Shown: in pieces, positions 1 through 6,388 of the stretch
Layout of the letters: each line of letters opens with the position of its first letter
Numbering within the stretch: position 1 is the stretch's first letter
Assembly: GCA_030624695.1 (NCBI GenBank)
Contig: JAUXJP010000030.1
Span: 1 to 8,459, forward strand
Length of the DNA: 8,459 bases
From: Candidatus Dadabacteria bacterium
Lineage (GTDB): Bacteria > Desulfobacterota_D > UBA1144 > Nemesobacterales > JAJCZQ01
Direction of reading: 5' to 3'
Notes under the pieces: model-generated
The model's database searches: none
Seen by the model: only the letters and a program-made list of their open reading frames with translations
What the model was told of the DNA's origin: nothing
Translations under genes and position numbers: made by a program

Positions 1-2
1 AG

Positions 3-371
3 ATTCTTGATGATAACACTATTAATATCACAGCAACTACAGTTAGGGTACCTGTATTCAGGGCACACTCCGTTTCAGTAAACATAGAAACTGAAAATAA
101 GATAACAGCATCTGAAGCCAGAATGGCTTTTGAAAATTTTCCCGGCGTAAAGGTTATGGATGACCCCAAAAATGCTGTTTACCCAATGCCGCTCAATGCT
201 GCAGGCAAAGATGACTGCATAGTTGGTCGTATCAGGGAAGATTTTACTATAGAGAACGGACTGAGTTTCTGGGTTGTAGGTGACCAGCTGCGTAAAGGTG
301 CTGCTCTAAATGCAGTACAGATAGCAGAACTCTTAATCAAGATTAATGGCCAGAATAAAAACAGTATTTAA
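3..371 (+). CDS. asd: Aspartate-semialdehyde dehydrogenase, C-terminal part (partial, 5' end outside window)
   Basis: This open frame runs in from the left edge and gives the last 122 residues of aspartate-semialdehyde dehydrogenase, which reduces aspartyl phosphate to aspartate semialdehyde, the branch point to diaminopimelate/lysine and to threonine/methionine. The visible part carries the segment VRVPVFRAHS; its His (codon 66-68) is the conserved acid/base residue of the family. It is followed by VGRIRED with the substrate-binding Arg, and by the C-terminal signature RKGAALNAVQIAE. The usual ADNL just before that signature reads GDQL here. The frame is intact to TAA at 369-371. The next gene starts inside its 3' end and dapA, the following pathway step, lies 517 bp further on, which supports a lysine/DAP operon. 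Family assignment is firm; the N-terminal NADP-binding and catalytic-Cys part cannot be seen. Confidence 0.96.
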   Translation: MLDDNTINITATTVRVPVFRAHSVSVNIETENKITASEARMAFENFPGVKVMDDPKNAVYPMPLNAAGKDDCIVGRIREDFTIENGLSFWVVGDQLRKGAALNAVQIAELLIKINGQNKNSI

Positions 372-873
372 GAATATTTACTTCAGTTTATTTGACCCTT
401 CCGGTAAGGACTTATTATCTCTTCCTGAAAGAATTAAGAATGATTTGTCATTGAGCCTGTCAGGAGATGAAAAAATAGTTATCTCCATGAAAACAGAGAG
501 GGTAATTTACAGGGCAGGTTCATCAAAGGACAGTAACACCTTCTATAAGGCATTTGCCGTACTTACAAGCAAAAGAGTAATACTGGCAAAAAATTCCACC
601 AGCCTGAAAATCTTCAGAGACTTCCAGCTAAGCCAGGTTAACAGCCTTCTTTACGAAGAAGTTGCCAGTAAACCGACAATACATGTAGACATAGCAAATT
701 CAAAATATGTCCTTAGCCTGCCTCCCGGTTCATTTACAGAGGCAAAAACTTTTTTTGATACTTTCAACTCTTTCCTTGAACCCGGGAAGCGGGAAAATAA
801 TTTTTGCAGTAAGTGTGGAAACAAAATCCATACGGATAGTGTATATTGTTCTCATTGCGGAAAAAAAATTTAG
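346..873 (+). CDS. Uncharacterised PH-like domain protein with C-terminal zinc ribbon
   Basis: This 175-residue protein has no function I recognise. Residues about 38-145 have the alternating strand pattern of small bacterial PH-like (YokE/bPH type) domains: AVLTSKRVILAK at 71-82 is the typical 'T-x-x-R-hydrophobic' strand, and a helix follows at about 130-144. The C-terminus has Cys154, Cys157, Cys168 and Cys171 in a CxxC-10-CxxC arrangement, a classic short zinc ribbon. There is no signal peptide or membrane segment, so it is probably cytoplasmic. The ATG at 346 overlaps the end of asd by 26 bp, which suggests translational coupling, although no strong ribosome binding site precedes it and the first 35 residues are less domain-like. 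A later start such as TTG 445 cannot be excluded. dapA starts 15 bp after its stop. The domain calls are inferred from pattern; a role in lysine synthesis is suggested only by position. Confidence 0.8.
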   Translation: MARIKTVFKNIYFSLFDPSGKDLLSLPERIKNDLSLSLSGDEKIVISMKTERVIYRAGSSKDSNTFYKAFAVLTSKRVILAKNSTSLKIFRDFQLSQVNSLLYEEVASKPTIHVDIANSKYVLSLPPGSFTEAKTFFDTFNSFLEPGKRENNFCSKCGNKIHTDSVYCSHCGKKI

Positions 874-888
874 AAACAGGAAGCAAAA

Positions 889-1767
889 ATGATTAGCGGA
901 TCTTTAGTAGCAATAATTACTCCCTTTAAGAAAAATAAAATAGACTACGATACATTAACCAAACTGATTGAGTTTCAGATTGCCGGTGGCACACACGGGA
1001 TAGTACCTTGCGGAACGACTGGGGAATCCCCCACACTTTCTCATGATGAACATAGAGATGTTATAAAGCATACAATTGAGATTGTAGACAAAAGAGTCCC
1101 TGTGATTGCCGGTACGGGTTCGAATAGCACGGAAGAAGCAATAAACCTGACCATGTATGCAGAGCAGGCAGGAGCAGATGCGGCACTTGTAATAGTCCCT
1201 TATTATAACAAGCCAACCCAGGAGGGTATGTTTCAGCACTTTAAAGCCGTTGCTTCCAACACTGGCATACCAATAATATTATATAATGTCCCCGGGAGAA
1301 CCAGTGCAAACATGTTACCTGAAACTGTTTCCCGCCTCAGAAGTAAATGCAACAATATCATTGGTATAAAAGAAGCAAGCGGATCACTTACACAGGCAAG
1401 CGAAATACTTAGCCAATGCGGAAAAGACTTTCTTCTCCTTTCAGGTGAAGATGCATTAAATTTTCCTTTACTTGCAATCGGGGCAAGTGGTTTTATCACG
1501 GTAACGGCTAATATAGTTCCAAATGATGTTGCCGGCCTATATAACAATTTTGTTGCCTGTGACTATAATGCGTGTAGAGACCTTCACTACAAACTACTTC
1601 CACTTAACGAAGCACTCTTCCTTGAAACAAACCCTGTCCCTGTTAAAAGGGCACTTGCATTAATGAACATGATTGAAATGGGCTGCAGGCTACCACTTTG
1701 TGAAATGTCAAAGAGCCACCTCGACAAACTTAAATCTGTATTAAAAAATTATGGTTTGACAGAATAA
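889..1767 (+). CDS. dapA: 4-hydroxy-tetrahydrodipicolinate synthase
   Basis: DapA condenses pyruvate with aspartate semialdehyde, the first committed step of the diaminopimelate/lysine pathway, in the cytoplasm. At 292 residues it matches the family length. Visible active-site features are GTTGES with Thr43-Thr44, Tyr105-Tyr106 in PYYNKP, Tyr132 in the YNVPGRT motif with Arg137, and the Schiff-base Lys161 in GIKEASGS. All expected catalytic residues are present. The ATG at 889 is preceded by AGGAAG at 878-883, five nt upstream. The gene directly follows the zinc-ribbon gene, with asd upstream, so the enzyme's own substrate is made by the same transcription unit. rnhB begins one base after its stop. 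dapB is not in the window. Confidence 0.97.
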   Translation: MISGSLVAIITPFKKNKIDYDTLTKLIEFQIAGGTHGIVPCGTTGESPTLSHDEHRDVIKHTIEIVDKRVPVIAGTGSNSTEEAINLTMYAEQAGADAALVIVPYYNKPTQEGMFQHFKAVASNTGIPIILYNVPGRTSANMLPETVSRLRSKCNNIIGIKEASGSLTQASEILSQCGKDFLLLSGEDALNFPLLAIGASGFITVTANIVPNDVAGLYNNFVACDYNACRDLHYKLLPLNEALFLETNPVPVKRALALMNMIEMGCRLPLCEMSKSHLDKLKSVLKNYGLTE

Positions 1768-1768
1768 A

Positions 1769-2371
1769 TTGTCCATACTTACACTTGAATTTGAAAATCA
1801 GCTTTGGGATATTGGACAAATACCAGCAGGTGTTGATGAAGCAGGCAGGGGCCCGCTTGCAGGACCCGTTGTTGCGGCTTCTGTAATTCTTTCAAAAGAA
1901 AACCCGATTGACGGGCTTAATGACTCAAAAGCACTCACACCACAAAAAAGATCGCTACTTTACGATATAATTTCAGAAAAATCAGTTTCATTTGCAGTTG
2001 GTATTATCGAAAATGATGTAATAGATCAAATAAATATTCTACAATCCACCATTAAAGCTATGGAAAGTTCAATCCTCGGATTAACAGTTAAACCCGACCT
2101 CGTTTACATTGATGGGAACCGCCCAACAACTCTTGAAATCAGGCAGCAAACAATTGTAAAGGGTGACACAAAGTGTCAGTCCATCGCAGCTGCCTCGATA
2201 ATTGCCAAGGTGACAAGGGACAGAATTATGGAAAAATTACATGAGATATACCCACAGTACGGATTTCTAAAACATAAGGGTTATCCAACAAAGGCACATT
2301 ATGAGGCTATAAAAATGTATGGCCCAAGCCCTGTTCACCGGCTATCATTTAAGGGTGTTATAATAAATTAA
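1769..2371 (+). CDS. rnhB: Ribonuclease HII
   Basis: RNase HII cuts RNA in RNA-DNA hybrids and removes single misincorporated ribonucleotides. The 200-residue protein has the family signature VDEAGRGPLAGP with metal-binding Asp23-Glu24, then NDSKAL at 51-56, YIDGN with Asp115, and the GDTKCQSIAAASIIAK region followed by TRDR (149-152). PVHRLSF near the C-terminus is also typical. The start is TTG at 1769: an in-frame TGA at 1757 blocks extension upstream, and no ATG, GTG or other TTG lies before the catalytic Asp-Glu, so this weak start is effectively forced. No Shine-Dalgarno sequence is evident and only one base separates it from the dapA stop. Translation therefore probably depends on ribosomes finishing dapA. 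It has no pathway link to lysine synthesis; the pairing is likely only operonic. Confidence 0.95.
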   Translation: MSILTLEFENQLWDIGQIPAGVDEAGRGPLAGPVVAASVILSKENPIDGLNDSKALTPQKRSLLYDIISEKSVSFAVGIIENDVIDQINILQSTIKAMESSILGLTVKPDLVYIDGNRPTTLEIRQQTIVKGDTKCQSIAAASIIAKVTRDRIMEKLHEIYPQYGFLKHKGYPTKAHYEAIKMYGPSPVHRLSFKGVIIN

Positions 2372-2413
2372 CAAAAATTTTAAATTTATTTTATATATTC
2401 TAAAAAATGATAG

Positions 2414-2419
2414 TATAAT
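2414..2419 (+). promoter_or_regulatory. Candidate -10 box upstream of the merR-like gene
   Basis: A perfect TATAAT lies in the 88-bp AT-rich gap between rnhB and the MerR-type gene, 40 nt before the preferred ATG. Seventeen bases further upstream the sequence reads TTATAT, only a poor -35 match. The box is plausible as a sigma70-type promoter that starts a new transcription unit after rnhB, but AT-rich DNA gives such matches by chance. Confidence 0.35.
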
Positions 2420-2459
2420 AGTGCAAGTGAGAAGTAAAAATTGAGGGTTGGATCAGAAT

Positions 2460-2804
2460 ATGCAAGAAAAAGCGATTGATATTAAGCTCCCCGACAAAAT
2501 TTATTTCAGAATCGGGGAAGTTAGTGAGTACACTGGCATAAAACCATATGTATTGCGTTATTGGGAAAGTGAGTTTGGTGAAATCGAACCGATCAGAAGG
2601 AAATCCCAGCGTCTTTATGACCGTGATACCATCTATACCATCATTAAGATAAAAAACATGCTGTATGAGCAAAACTATACAATTGCCGGAGCAAAGAAAA
2701 AATTAAAAGAAGAGTTTACTTCAACTGACAGTAAAAGTGATGATCAGCATTTAATTGAAGAACTCTTAACTGAACTAAAAAGTTTAAAAGATTTACTTGG
2801 TTAA
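2460..2804 (+). CDS. Short MerR-family transcriptional regulator (DNA-binding domain plus short tail)
   Basis: This 114-residue protein carries a MerR-type winged helix. FRIGEVSEYTGIKPYVLRYW at 16-35 is the helix-turn-helix region, followed by the wing with RLYDRDTIYTIIKIK at 51-65 and a second helical part to about residue 85. The remaining 30 residues are acidic then Leu-rich (HLIEELLTELKSLKDLLG) and could form a short coiled-coil dimerisation helix. No effector domain and no metal-binding Cys pattern is present, so the inducer is unknown. I chose ATG 2460: GAGGG at 2443-2447 is 12 nt before it but directly abuts the alternative in-frame TTG at 2448, which would add four residues. tRNA-Pro lies 56 bp downstream. 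From memory, delta-proteobacterial genomes place a similar short MerR gene just ahead of surE. Confidence 0.88.
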   Translation: MQEKAIDIKLPDKIYFRIGEVSEYTGIKPYVLRYWESEFGEIEPIRRKSQRLYDRDTIYTIIKIKNMLYEQNYTIAGAKKKLKEEFTSTDSKSDDQHLIEELLTELKSLKDLLG

Positions 2805-2860
2805 TCACCTCTTTCATTTCTTTCCAGTTTATATAAAATTTGTTAATCTATCAGTCCAGT

Positions 2861-2937
2861 CGGGGTGTAGCGCAGCCTGGTAGCGCACTGGTCTGGGGGA
2901 CCAGTGGTCATCGGTTCAAATCCGGTCACCCCGACCA
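2861..2937 (+). tRNA. tRNA-Pro (anticodon GGG), CCA encoded
   Basis: The 77-nt sequence folds as a complete cloverleaf. The acceptor stem is CGGGGTG (2861-2867) with CACCCCG (2927-2933), and the D stem is GCGC/GCGC with a 9-nt loop. The anticodon stem is CTGGT/ACCAG with loop CTGGGGG, the variable loop has five nt, and the T stem ATCGG/CCGGT closes TTCAAAT. The anticodon at 2895-2897 is GGG, reading CCC/CCU proline codons. The discriminator A at 2934 is followed by encoded CCA at 2935-2937. The sequence upstream is AT-rich with a TATAAA at 2832-2837 but no clear -35, so an own promoter is uncertain. The surE start codon lies only 11 nt after CCA, which suggests a shared transcript. Confidence 0.98.
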
Positions 2938-2948
2938 CCAAATTAATT

Positions 2949-3701
2949 ATGAGAATACTTGTTTCTAATGACGATGGAATAAACTCTGAAGGCCTGCATT
3001 TGCTTGCAGGTGCATTGAATGAACTTGCATGTGAAGTGTTTATTGTTGCACCTGACAGAGACCAGAGTGCAGCGAGTCATTCATTGAGTCTTCACAGGCC
3101 CTTAAGGGCAGAAAAAATAAATTCACATACTTATGCTGTCGATGGTACTCCCACAGACTGTATCAACCTGGCCGTAAATGGACTCCTAAAAGACAAAAAA
3201 CCTGACCTGGTAGTATCCGGAATAAATATGGCAGCCAATATGGGAGATGATATTACCTATTCAGGTACAGTGAGTGCAGCTATGGAAGCAACACTTTTAA
3301 AAATTCCATCCATTGCAGTATCCATTGACGGAAAACTGAATTATAAATTTGATACTGCTACACATTATTCAATAATATTAGCAAAATATGTTCTTGAACA
3401 CGGCATCCCTGAAGATACTCTATTAAATTTAAATGTCCCTAACCTTGAACTTGAAAAGGTTAAGGGAATAAAAGTTACAAAACAGGGTAAACGCCTTTAC
3501 GAAGATCCTATTGTAGAAAAAGTTGACCCCAGGGGAAAAGAGTACTACTGGATCGGTGGTAATGAACTTGGGTTTGTTGATATTAAAGACTCCGATATTT
3601 TGGCAATAAATGATGGTTATGTCTCCGTTACACCTATAAAACTTGATCTTACAGATCATGACTATATTGAAAAACTAAATAGTGATCTCGAAGGTCTCTG
3701 A
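2949..3701 (+). CDS. surE: 5'/3'-nucleotidase SurE
   Basis: SurE is a divalent-metal-dependent nucleotidase acting on nucleoside monophosphates and short polyphosphates, linked to stationary-phase survival. The 250-residue protein starts with the signature MRILVSNDDG, in which Asp8-Asp9 bind the metal. Ser40 lies in DRDQSAASHS and Asn93 in SGIN, and YSGTVSAAMEA follows at 104-114. The common GINxGxN motif reads GINMAANMG, with Ala in place of the usual Gly. The ATG at 2949 is set by homology at the extreme N-terminus; an upstream GTG at 2904 would begin inside the tRNA gene and is not credible. No Shine-Dalgarno sequence precedes the ATG. The next gene starts 2 nt after its stop. pcm, a frequent partner of surE elsewhere, is absent here. 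Confidence 0.96.
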   Translation: MRILVSNDDGINSEGLHLLAGALNELACEVFIVAPDRDQSAASHSLSLHRPLRAEKINSHTYAVDGTPTDCINLAVNGLLKDKKPDLVVSGINMAANMGDDITYSGTVSAAMEATLLKIPSIAVSIDGKLNYKFDTATHYSIILAKYVLEHGIPEDTLLNLNVPNLELEKVKGIKVTKQGKRLYEDPIVEKVDPRGKEYYWIGGNELGFVDIKDSDILAINDGYVSVTPIKLDLTDHDYIEKLNSDLEGL

Positions 3702-3703
3702 TA

Positions 3704-4282
3704 GTGTTAAAAGCTTTATATAACAAGCTGCTAAAATGGGCTGAACACAAATACAGTATTTATATTCTTGCCCTTATTTCTTTTACAGAAGCATCCTTTT
3801 TCCCTATACCACCTGACCCTATTCTCCTTACCATGTGTCTCGGCAGCCCGAAAAGATCATTATGGTATGCATTTATATGTTCAGTATTTTCGGTTTTAGG
3901 AGCAATACTTGGATACTATATTGGTTTATATCTGTGGAGTACTGTCCACGGGTTTTTCTTCTTATATATCTTTAGTGAATCATCCTTTAATTACGTAGGT
4001 GAACTATACAATCAGAACTCATTTCTTGCAGTACTTACCGCTGCTTTTACACCAATACCTTTTAAGGTTTTTACAATAGCCGGGGGTGTATTTAGAATAT
4101 CTTTATTTGATTTAATTCTTGCTTCCGCTATCGGAAGATCTGCCAGATTTTTTATAGAAGGCGGCCTTTTTTACTTTTTCGGCCCAAATATAAAAGTTTT
4201 TATTGAAAAATATTTCAACTTATTAACAATAATAATTACAATATTGATAATTGCGGTAGTTGTATTTTACAAGATACTTTAA
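3704..4282 (+). CDS. YqaA/DedA-type (VTT domain) inner-membrane protein
   Basis: This is a 192-residue hydrophobic protein of the VTT/DedA superfamily, most like the short YqaA branch. Visible family marks are EASFFPIPPD at 29-38, the glycine-rich helix LGAILGYYIG at 65-74, TPIPFKVFTIAGG at 116-128 followed by Arg131, and GRSARF at 144-149. Hydrophobic stretches at about 20-45, 56-78, 84-90, 107-126, 134-160 and 173-192 indicate several membrane segments or re-entrant loops. DedA-superfamily members have been tied to lipid-carrier or phospholipid translocation and membrane integrity; the substrate of this branch is not known. The GTG start at 3704 is well supported by GAAGG at 3690-3694, nine nt upstream. 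The 2-nt gap to surE points to coupled expression. Confidence 0.88.
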   Translation: MLKALYNKLLKWAEHKYSIYILALISFTEASFFPIPPDPILLTMCLGSPKRSLWYAFICSVFSVLGAILGYYIGLYLWSTVHGFFFLYIFSESSFNYVGELYNQNSFLAVLTAAFTPIPFKVFTIAGGVFRISLFDLILASAIGRSARFFIEGGLFYFFGPNIKVFIEKYFNLLTIIITILIIAVVVFYKIL

Positions 4283-4310
4283 TTGTATTACGTAAATATC
4301 CGTATTTAAT

Positions 4311-4326
4311 TGTAAATCCAATTACA
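4311..4326 (+). promoter_or_regulatory. Candidate operator dyad upstream of the TonB-family gene
   Basis: The 100-bp gap before the TonB-family gene contains TGTAA-ATCCAA-TTACA, a perfect 5-6-5 inverted repeat of the size bound by dimeric regulators. It lies 56 nt before the start codon. The sequence TTTAATTGTA also occurs twice in this gap region, at 4278-4287 and 4305-4314. It does not match a Fur box. In AT-rich DNA this may be chance. Confidence 0.25.
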
Positions 4327-4382
4327 CCTGAATCTATTTTAAATAATAGAAATCCAATAAATTTAATATATATTATAGTGAA

Positions 4383-5315
4383 GTGACTGAAACTTATTAC
4401 AAAAAAAGAAAAAGAAGAAGAAATGATATATTATATGCATTTCTTTTTGCAATTATCCTTCACCTGATTTTTTTCCTGCTAATCTTTTTTAATCCGGATC
4501 TTTTAAATCTTCAGTCTAAGAAGCCGCCGCCCAAAGAGGAAAAAGACTATATTGAAATTACCGAGTACATTGACAAGGAAACTGAACCCCCCGAAAAATC
4601 AAAGCTGCTCTCTGAAAAATCTCACAAGGCCGTTAAAGAATCCGCACCTGATAAAACTACACGTCTGACAAAACCGCCGAGCCCAAAACCAAGTCCTGCT
4701 AAGAAACCGGCAAAACCCAAAGAACATAAGAAGATAGCAAAAAAAGAACCTGAAAAGAAAAAACCGGTTAAAGAAAAAATTAAAACAAACAATGAAGTTC
4801 TCAGAGACCATAAGCTGGCAAAACTTCCAAAACAAAAATGGTTGAGAGATAAAATAAAACCTGATAAAGACCTGAACGAAATCGGGAGGGAACTTGTTAA
4901 AAGTAACCCTGCCGAATTTCCATCACCTTTTAGTTCCACACAACCTTCTAAAGTTGGGGCAAGGAACGTTCCAAGAACTGAGGATACAGTTGATCTGAAT
5001 ACCACTGAGTTTAAATACTACTCTTACTTTCTTGGTTTAAAGAGACAAATTGAAGGGGTTTGGCACTATCCTACGGATGCTGCTCAAAGAGGAGAACACG
5101 GGAACCTTAACCTCATATTTACTATAAAAAGTAACGGTGATCTGGATGGGATACAAATTGTAAGTTCAACTGGATTCCGGGCCCTCGATGGTGAAGCCCT
5201 GCGGGCAATAAAGGTAGCAGCGCCATTTCATCCTTTTCCAAAAAGCTGGCAGGGACTGGAAAAATTAAATGTTAAGGCTACATTTGAATATACCTACAGA
5301 AACTTTCTTAGATAA
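4383..5315 (+). CDS. TonB-family energy transducer
   Basis: The 310-residue protein has the TonB layout. A basic cytoplasmic N-terminus (KKRKRRR, 7-13) precedes a single membrane helix at about 16-36, which carries a His at position 27 like the conserved TonB transmembrane His. A long periplasmic linker of about 40-200 is rich in Lys, Pro and Glu. The C-terminal TonB domain spans about 208-308 with VWHYP (226-230), a IKSNGDL strand-turn, the SSTGFRALDGEALRAI core and PFHPFP. TonB proteins pass proton-motive-force energy from ExbB/ExbD to outer-membrane receptors. No exbB, exbD or receptor gene is in the window, so partners must lie elsewhere. The GTG at 4383 is the first usable start after an in-frame TAG at 4347; its ribosome binding site is weak. 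It could also be a TolA-like relative, but the C-terminal domain favours TonB. Confidence 0.9.
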   Translation: MTETYYKKRKRRRNDILYAFLFAIILHLIFFLLIFFNPDLLNLQSKKPPPKEEKDYIEITEYIDKETEPPEKSKLLSEKSHKAVKESAPDKTTRLTKPPSPKPSPAKKPAKPKEHKKIAKKEPEKKKPVKEKIKTNNEVLRDHKLAKLPKQKWLRDKIKPDKDLNEIGRELVKSNPAEFPSPFSSTQPSKVGARNVPRTEDTVDLNTTEFKYYSYFLGLKRQIEGVWHYPTDAAQRGEHGNLNLIFTIKSNGDLDGIQIVSSTGFRALDGEALRAIKVAAPFHPFPKSWQGLEKLNVKATFEYTYRNFLR

Positions 5316-5321
5316 AAGGAA

Positions 5322-6359
5322 TCAGATTATCTTTACCTGGTTTAATACTTTTTTGCTTTTGGTTACTTCCCCAATTAAGAATGCTTTCTGCTTGAGTGTG
5401 TCAAGCCGTTTTAAAACCCTCTGCTTTTGATTGTCTGGTGTAATAAGTACAAGCCCTATGCCGCAGTTAAATGTTCTGTGCATTTCTTCCTCATCAATAT
5501 TTCCGATTTCCTGTATAAGGTTCATTATCCTGGGCTTTTTCCAGCTTTTAGAGTCGATTATGACCTTGTATCCGTTCGGCAATACCCTTGGAATATTTTC
5601 AAGGAGTCCGCCTCCGGTAATGTGGGCAATTGCTTTAATATCGAACTTCGAAATAAGATCCATGACACTATTTACATAGATTTTAGTAGGTTCAAGAAGT
5701 TCCCTGAACAGAGGCCTTCTGAATCCTTGCGGTTTTGAATCCTGTTTTAATTTTGCTTTCTTAAATAAGACATTTCTTGCGAGAGAATATCCATTGGAAT
5801 GAAGTCCGGATGAGGCAAGTCCTATAAGTGCATCACCAGATTTCACTTTCTTACCATTAATAAATTTTGTTTTTTCTACAATCCCTACAGCAAATCCCGC
5901 CAGGTCAAAATCGTTTTTTCTGTAAAAACCTGGCATCTCTGCAGTCTCTCCGCCAATGAGAACACACCCTGCCTCCCTGCAGCCTTTAACTATTCCTTTT
6001 ACTACATCCATATGTTTTTCAGGAATAAGTTTTGAAGTGGCAAGGTAATCAAGAAAAAAAAGTGGTTTTGCACCACATGTTACAAGGTCATTTACCGACA
6101 TGGCGACAAGGTCTATACCTACGGTATCAAGGACATCTGAATCAATGGCAAGTTTTAGCTTTGTACCAACACCATCCGTTGCAGAAATAAGGAGTGGGTT
6201 CTTGTAGCCTCGCGGCAAAGAAAACGCGCCTGAAAATCCGCCCAGGCCTGTATTGGAATATTTATTCCTGGTGGAATCCACAAGAGGTTTTATAAGTTTG
6301 ACAAAATGATTTCCGGCGTCGATATTAACGCCGGAACTTTTATATGTTGTTTTACCCAC
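5322..6359 (-). CDS. purM: Phosphoribosylformylglycinamidine cyclo-ligase (AIR synthetase)
   Basis: PurM closes the imidazole ring of formylglycinamidine ribonucleotide with ATP to give AIR, a cytoplasmic step of purine synthesis. The 345 residues match the usual length. Family marks in order are YKSSGVNIDAGN at 6-17, ISATDGVGTKL at 58-68, the AMSVNDLVTCGAKPLFFLDY segment at 86-105, GGETAEMPGFY at 136-146, GLHSNGYSL at 185-193 and HITGGGLLENIPRVLP at 246-261. The start is GTG at 6359-6357; an in-frame stop three codons upstream leaves no better choice. The isomerase gene upstream on the same strand ends 29 nt before it, so the two are probably cotranscribed. No other pur gene is near. Its stop lies 6 nt from the stop of the converging TonB-family gene. 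Confidence 0.97.
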   Translation of the reverse strand: MGKTTYKSSGVNIDAGNHFVKLIKPLVDSTRNKYSNTGLGGFSGAFSLPRGYKNPLLISATDGVGTKLKLAIDSDVLDTVGIDLVAMSVNDLVTCGAKPLFFLDYLATSKLIPEKHMDVVKGIVKGCREAGCVLIGGETAEMPGFYRKNDFDLAGFAVGIVEKTKFINGKKVKSGDALIGLASSGLHSNGYSLARNVLFKKAKLKQDSKPQGFRRPLFRELLEPTKIYVNSVMDLISKFDIKAIAHITGGGLLENIPRVLPNGYKVIIDSKSWKKPRIMNLIQEIGNIDEEEMHRTFNCGIGLVLITPDNQKQRVLKRLDTLKQKAFLIGEVTKSKKVLNQVKII

Positions 6360-6388
6360 TATGCTTTATTGAAAGAAAATAAATTTAA

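Noticed and set aside
707..892. Second-frame 61-codon ORF over the zinc-ribbon gene end
   Set aside because: It overlaps the Cys-ribbon coding frame and runs into the dapA start, with no recognisable features.
955..1547. Two minus-strand open frames of about 100 codons opposite dapA
   Set aside because: They lie fully inside an unmistakable dapA, show no family motifs and have Cys/Phe-rich shadow-like composition.
2904..2948. Upstream GTG start for surE
   Set aside because: It would begin within the anticodon arm of the tRNA gene and add 15 residues before the universal MRILVSNDDG start of SurE.
4599..5005. Minus-strand open frames opposite the TonB linker
   Set aside because: They are the complement of the Lys/Pro-rich repeat region, giving Phe/Cys/Ser/Leu-rich protein, a common artefact.
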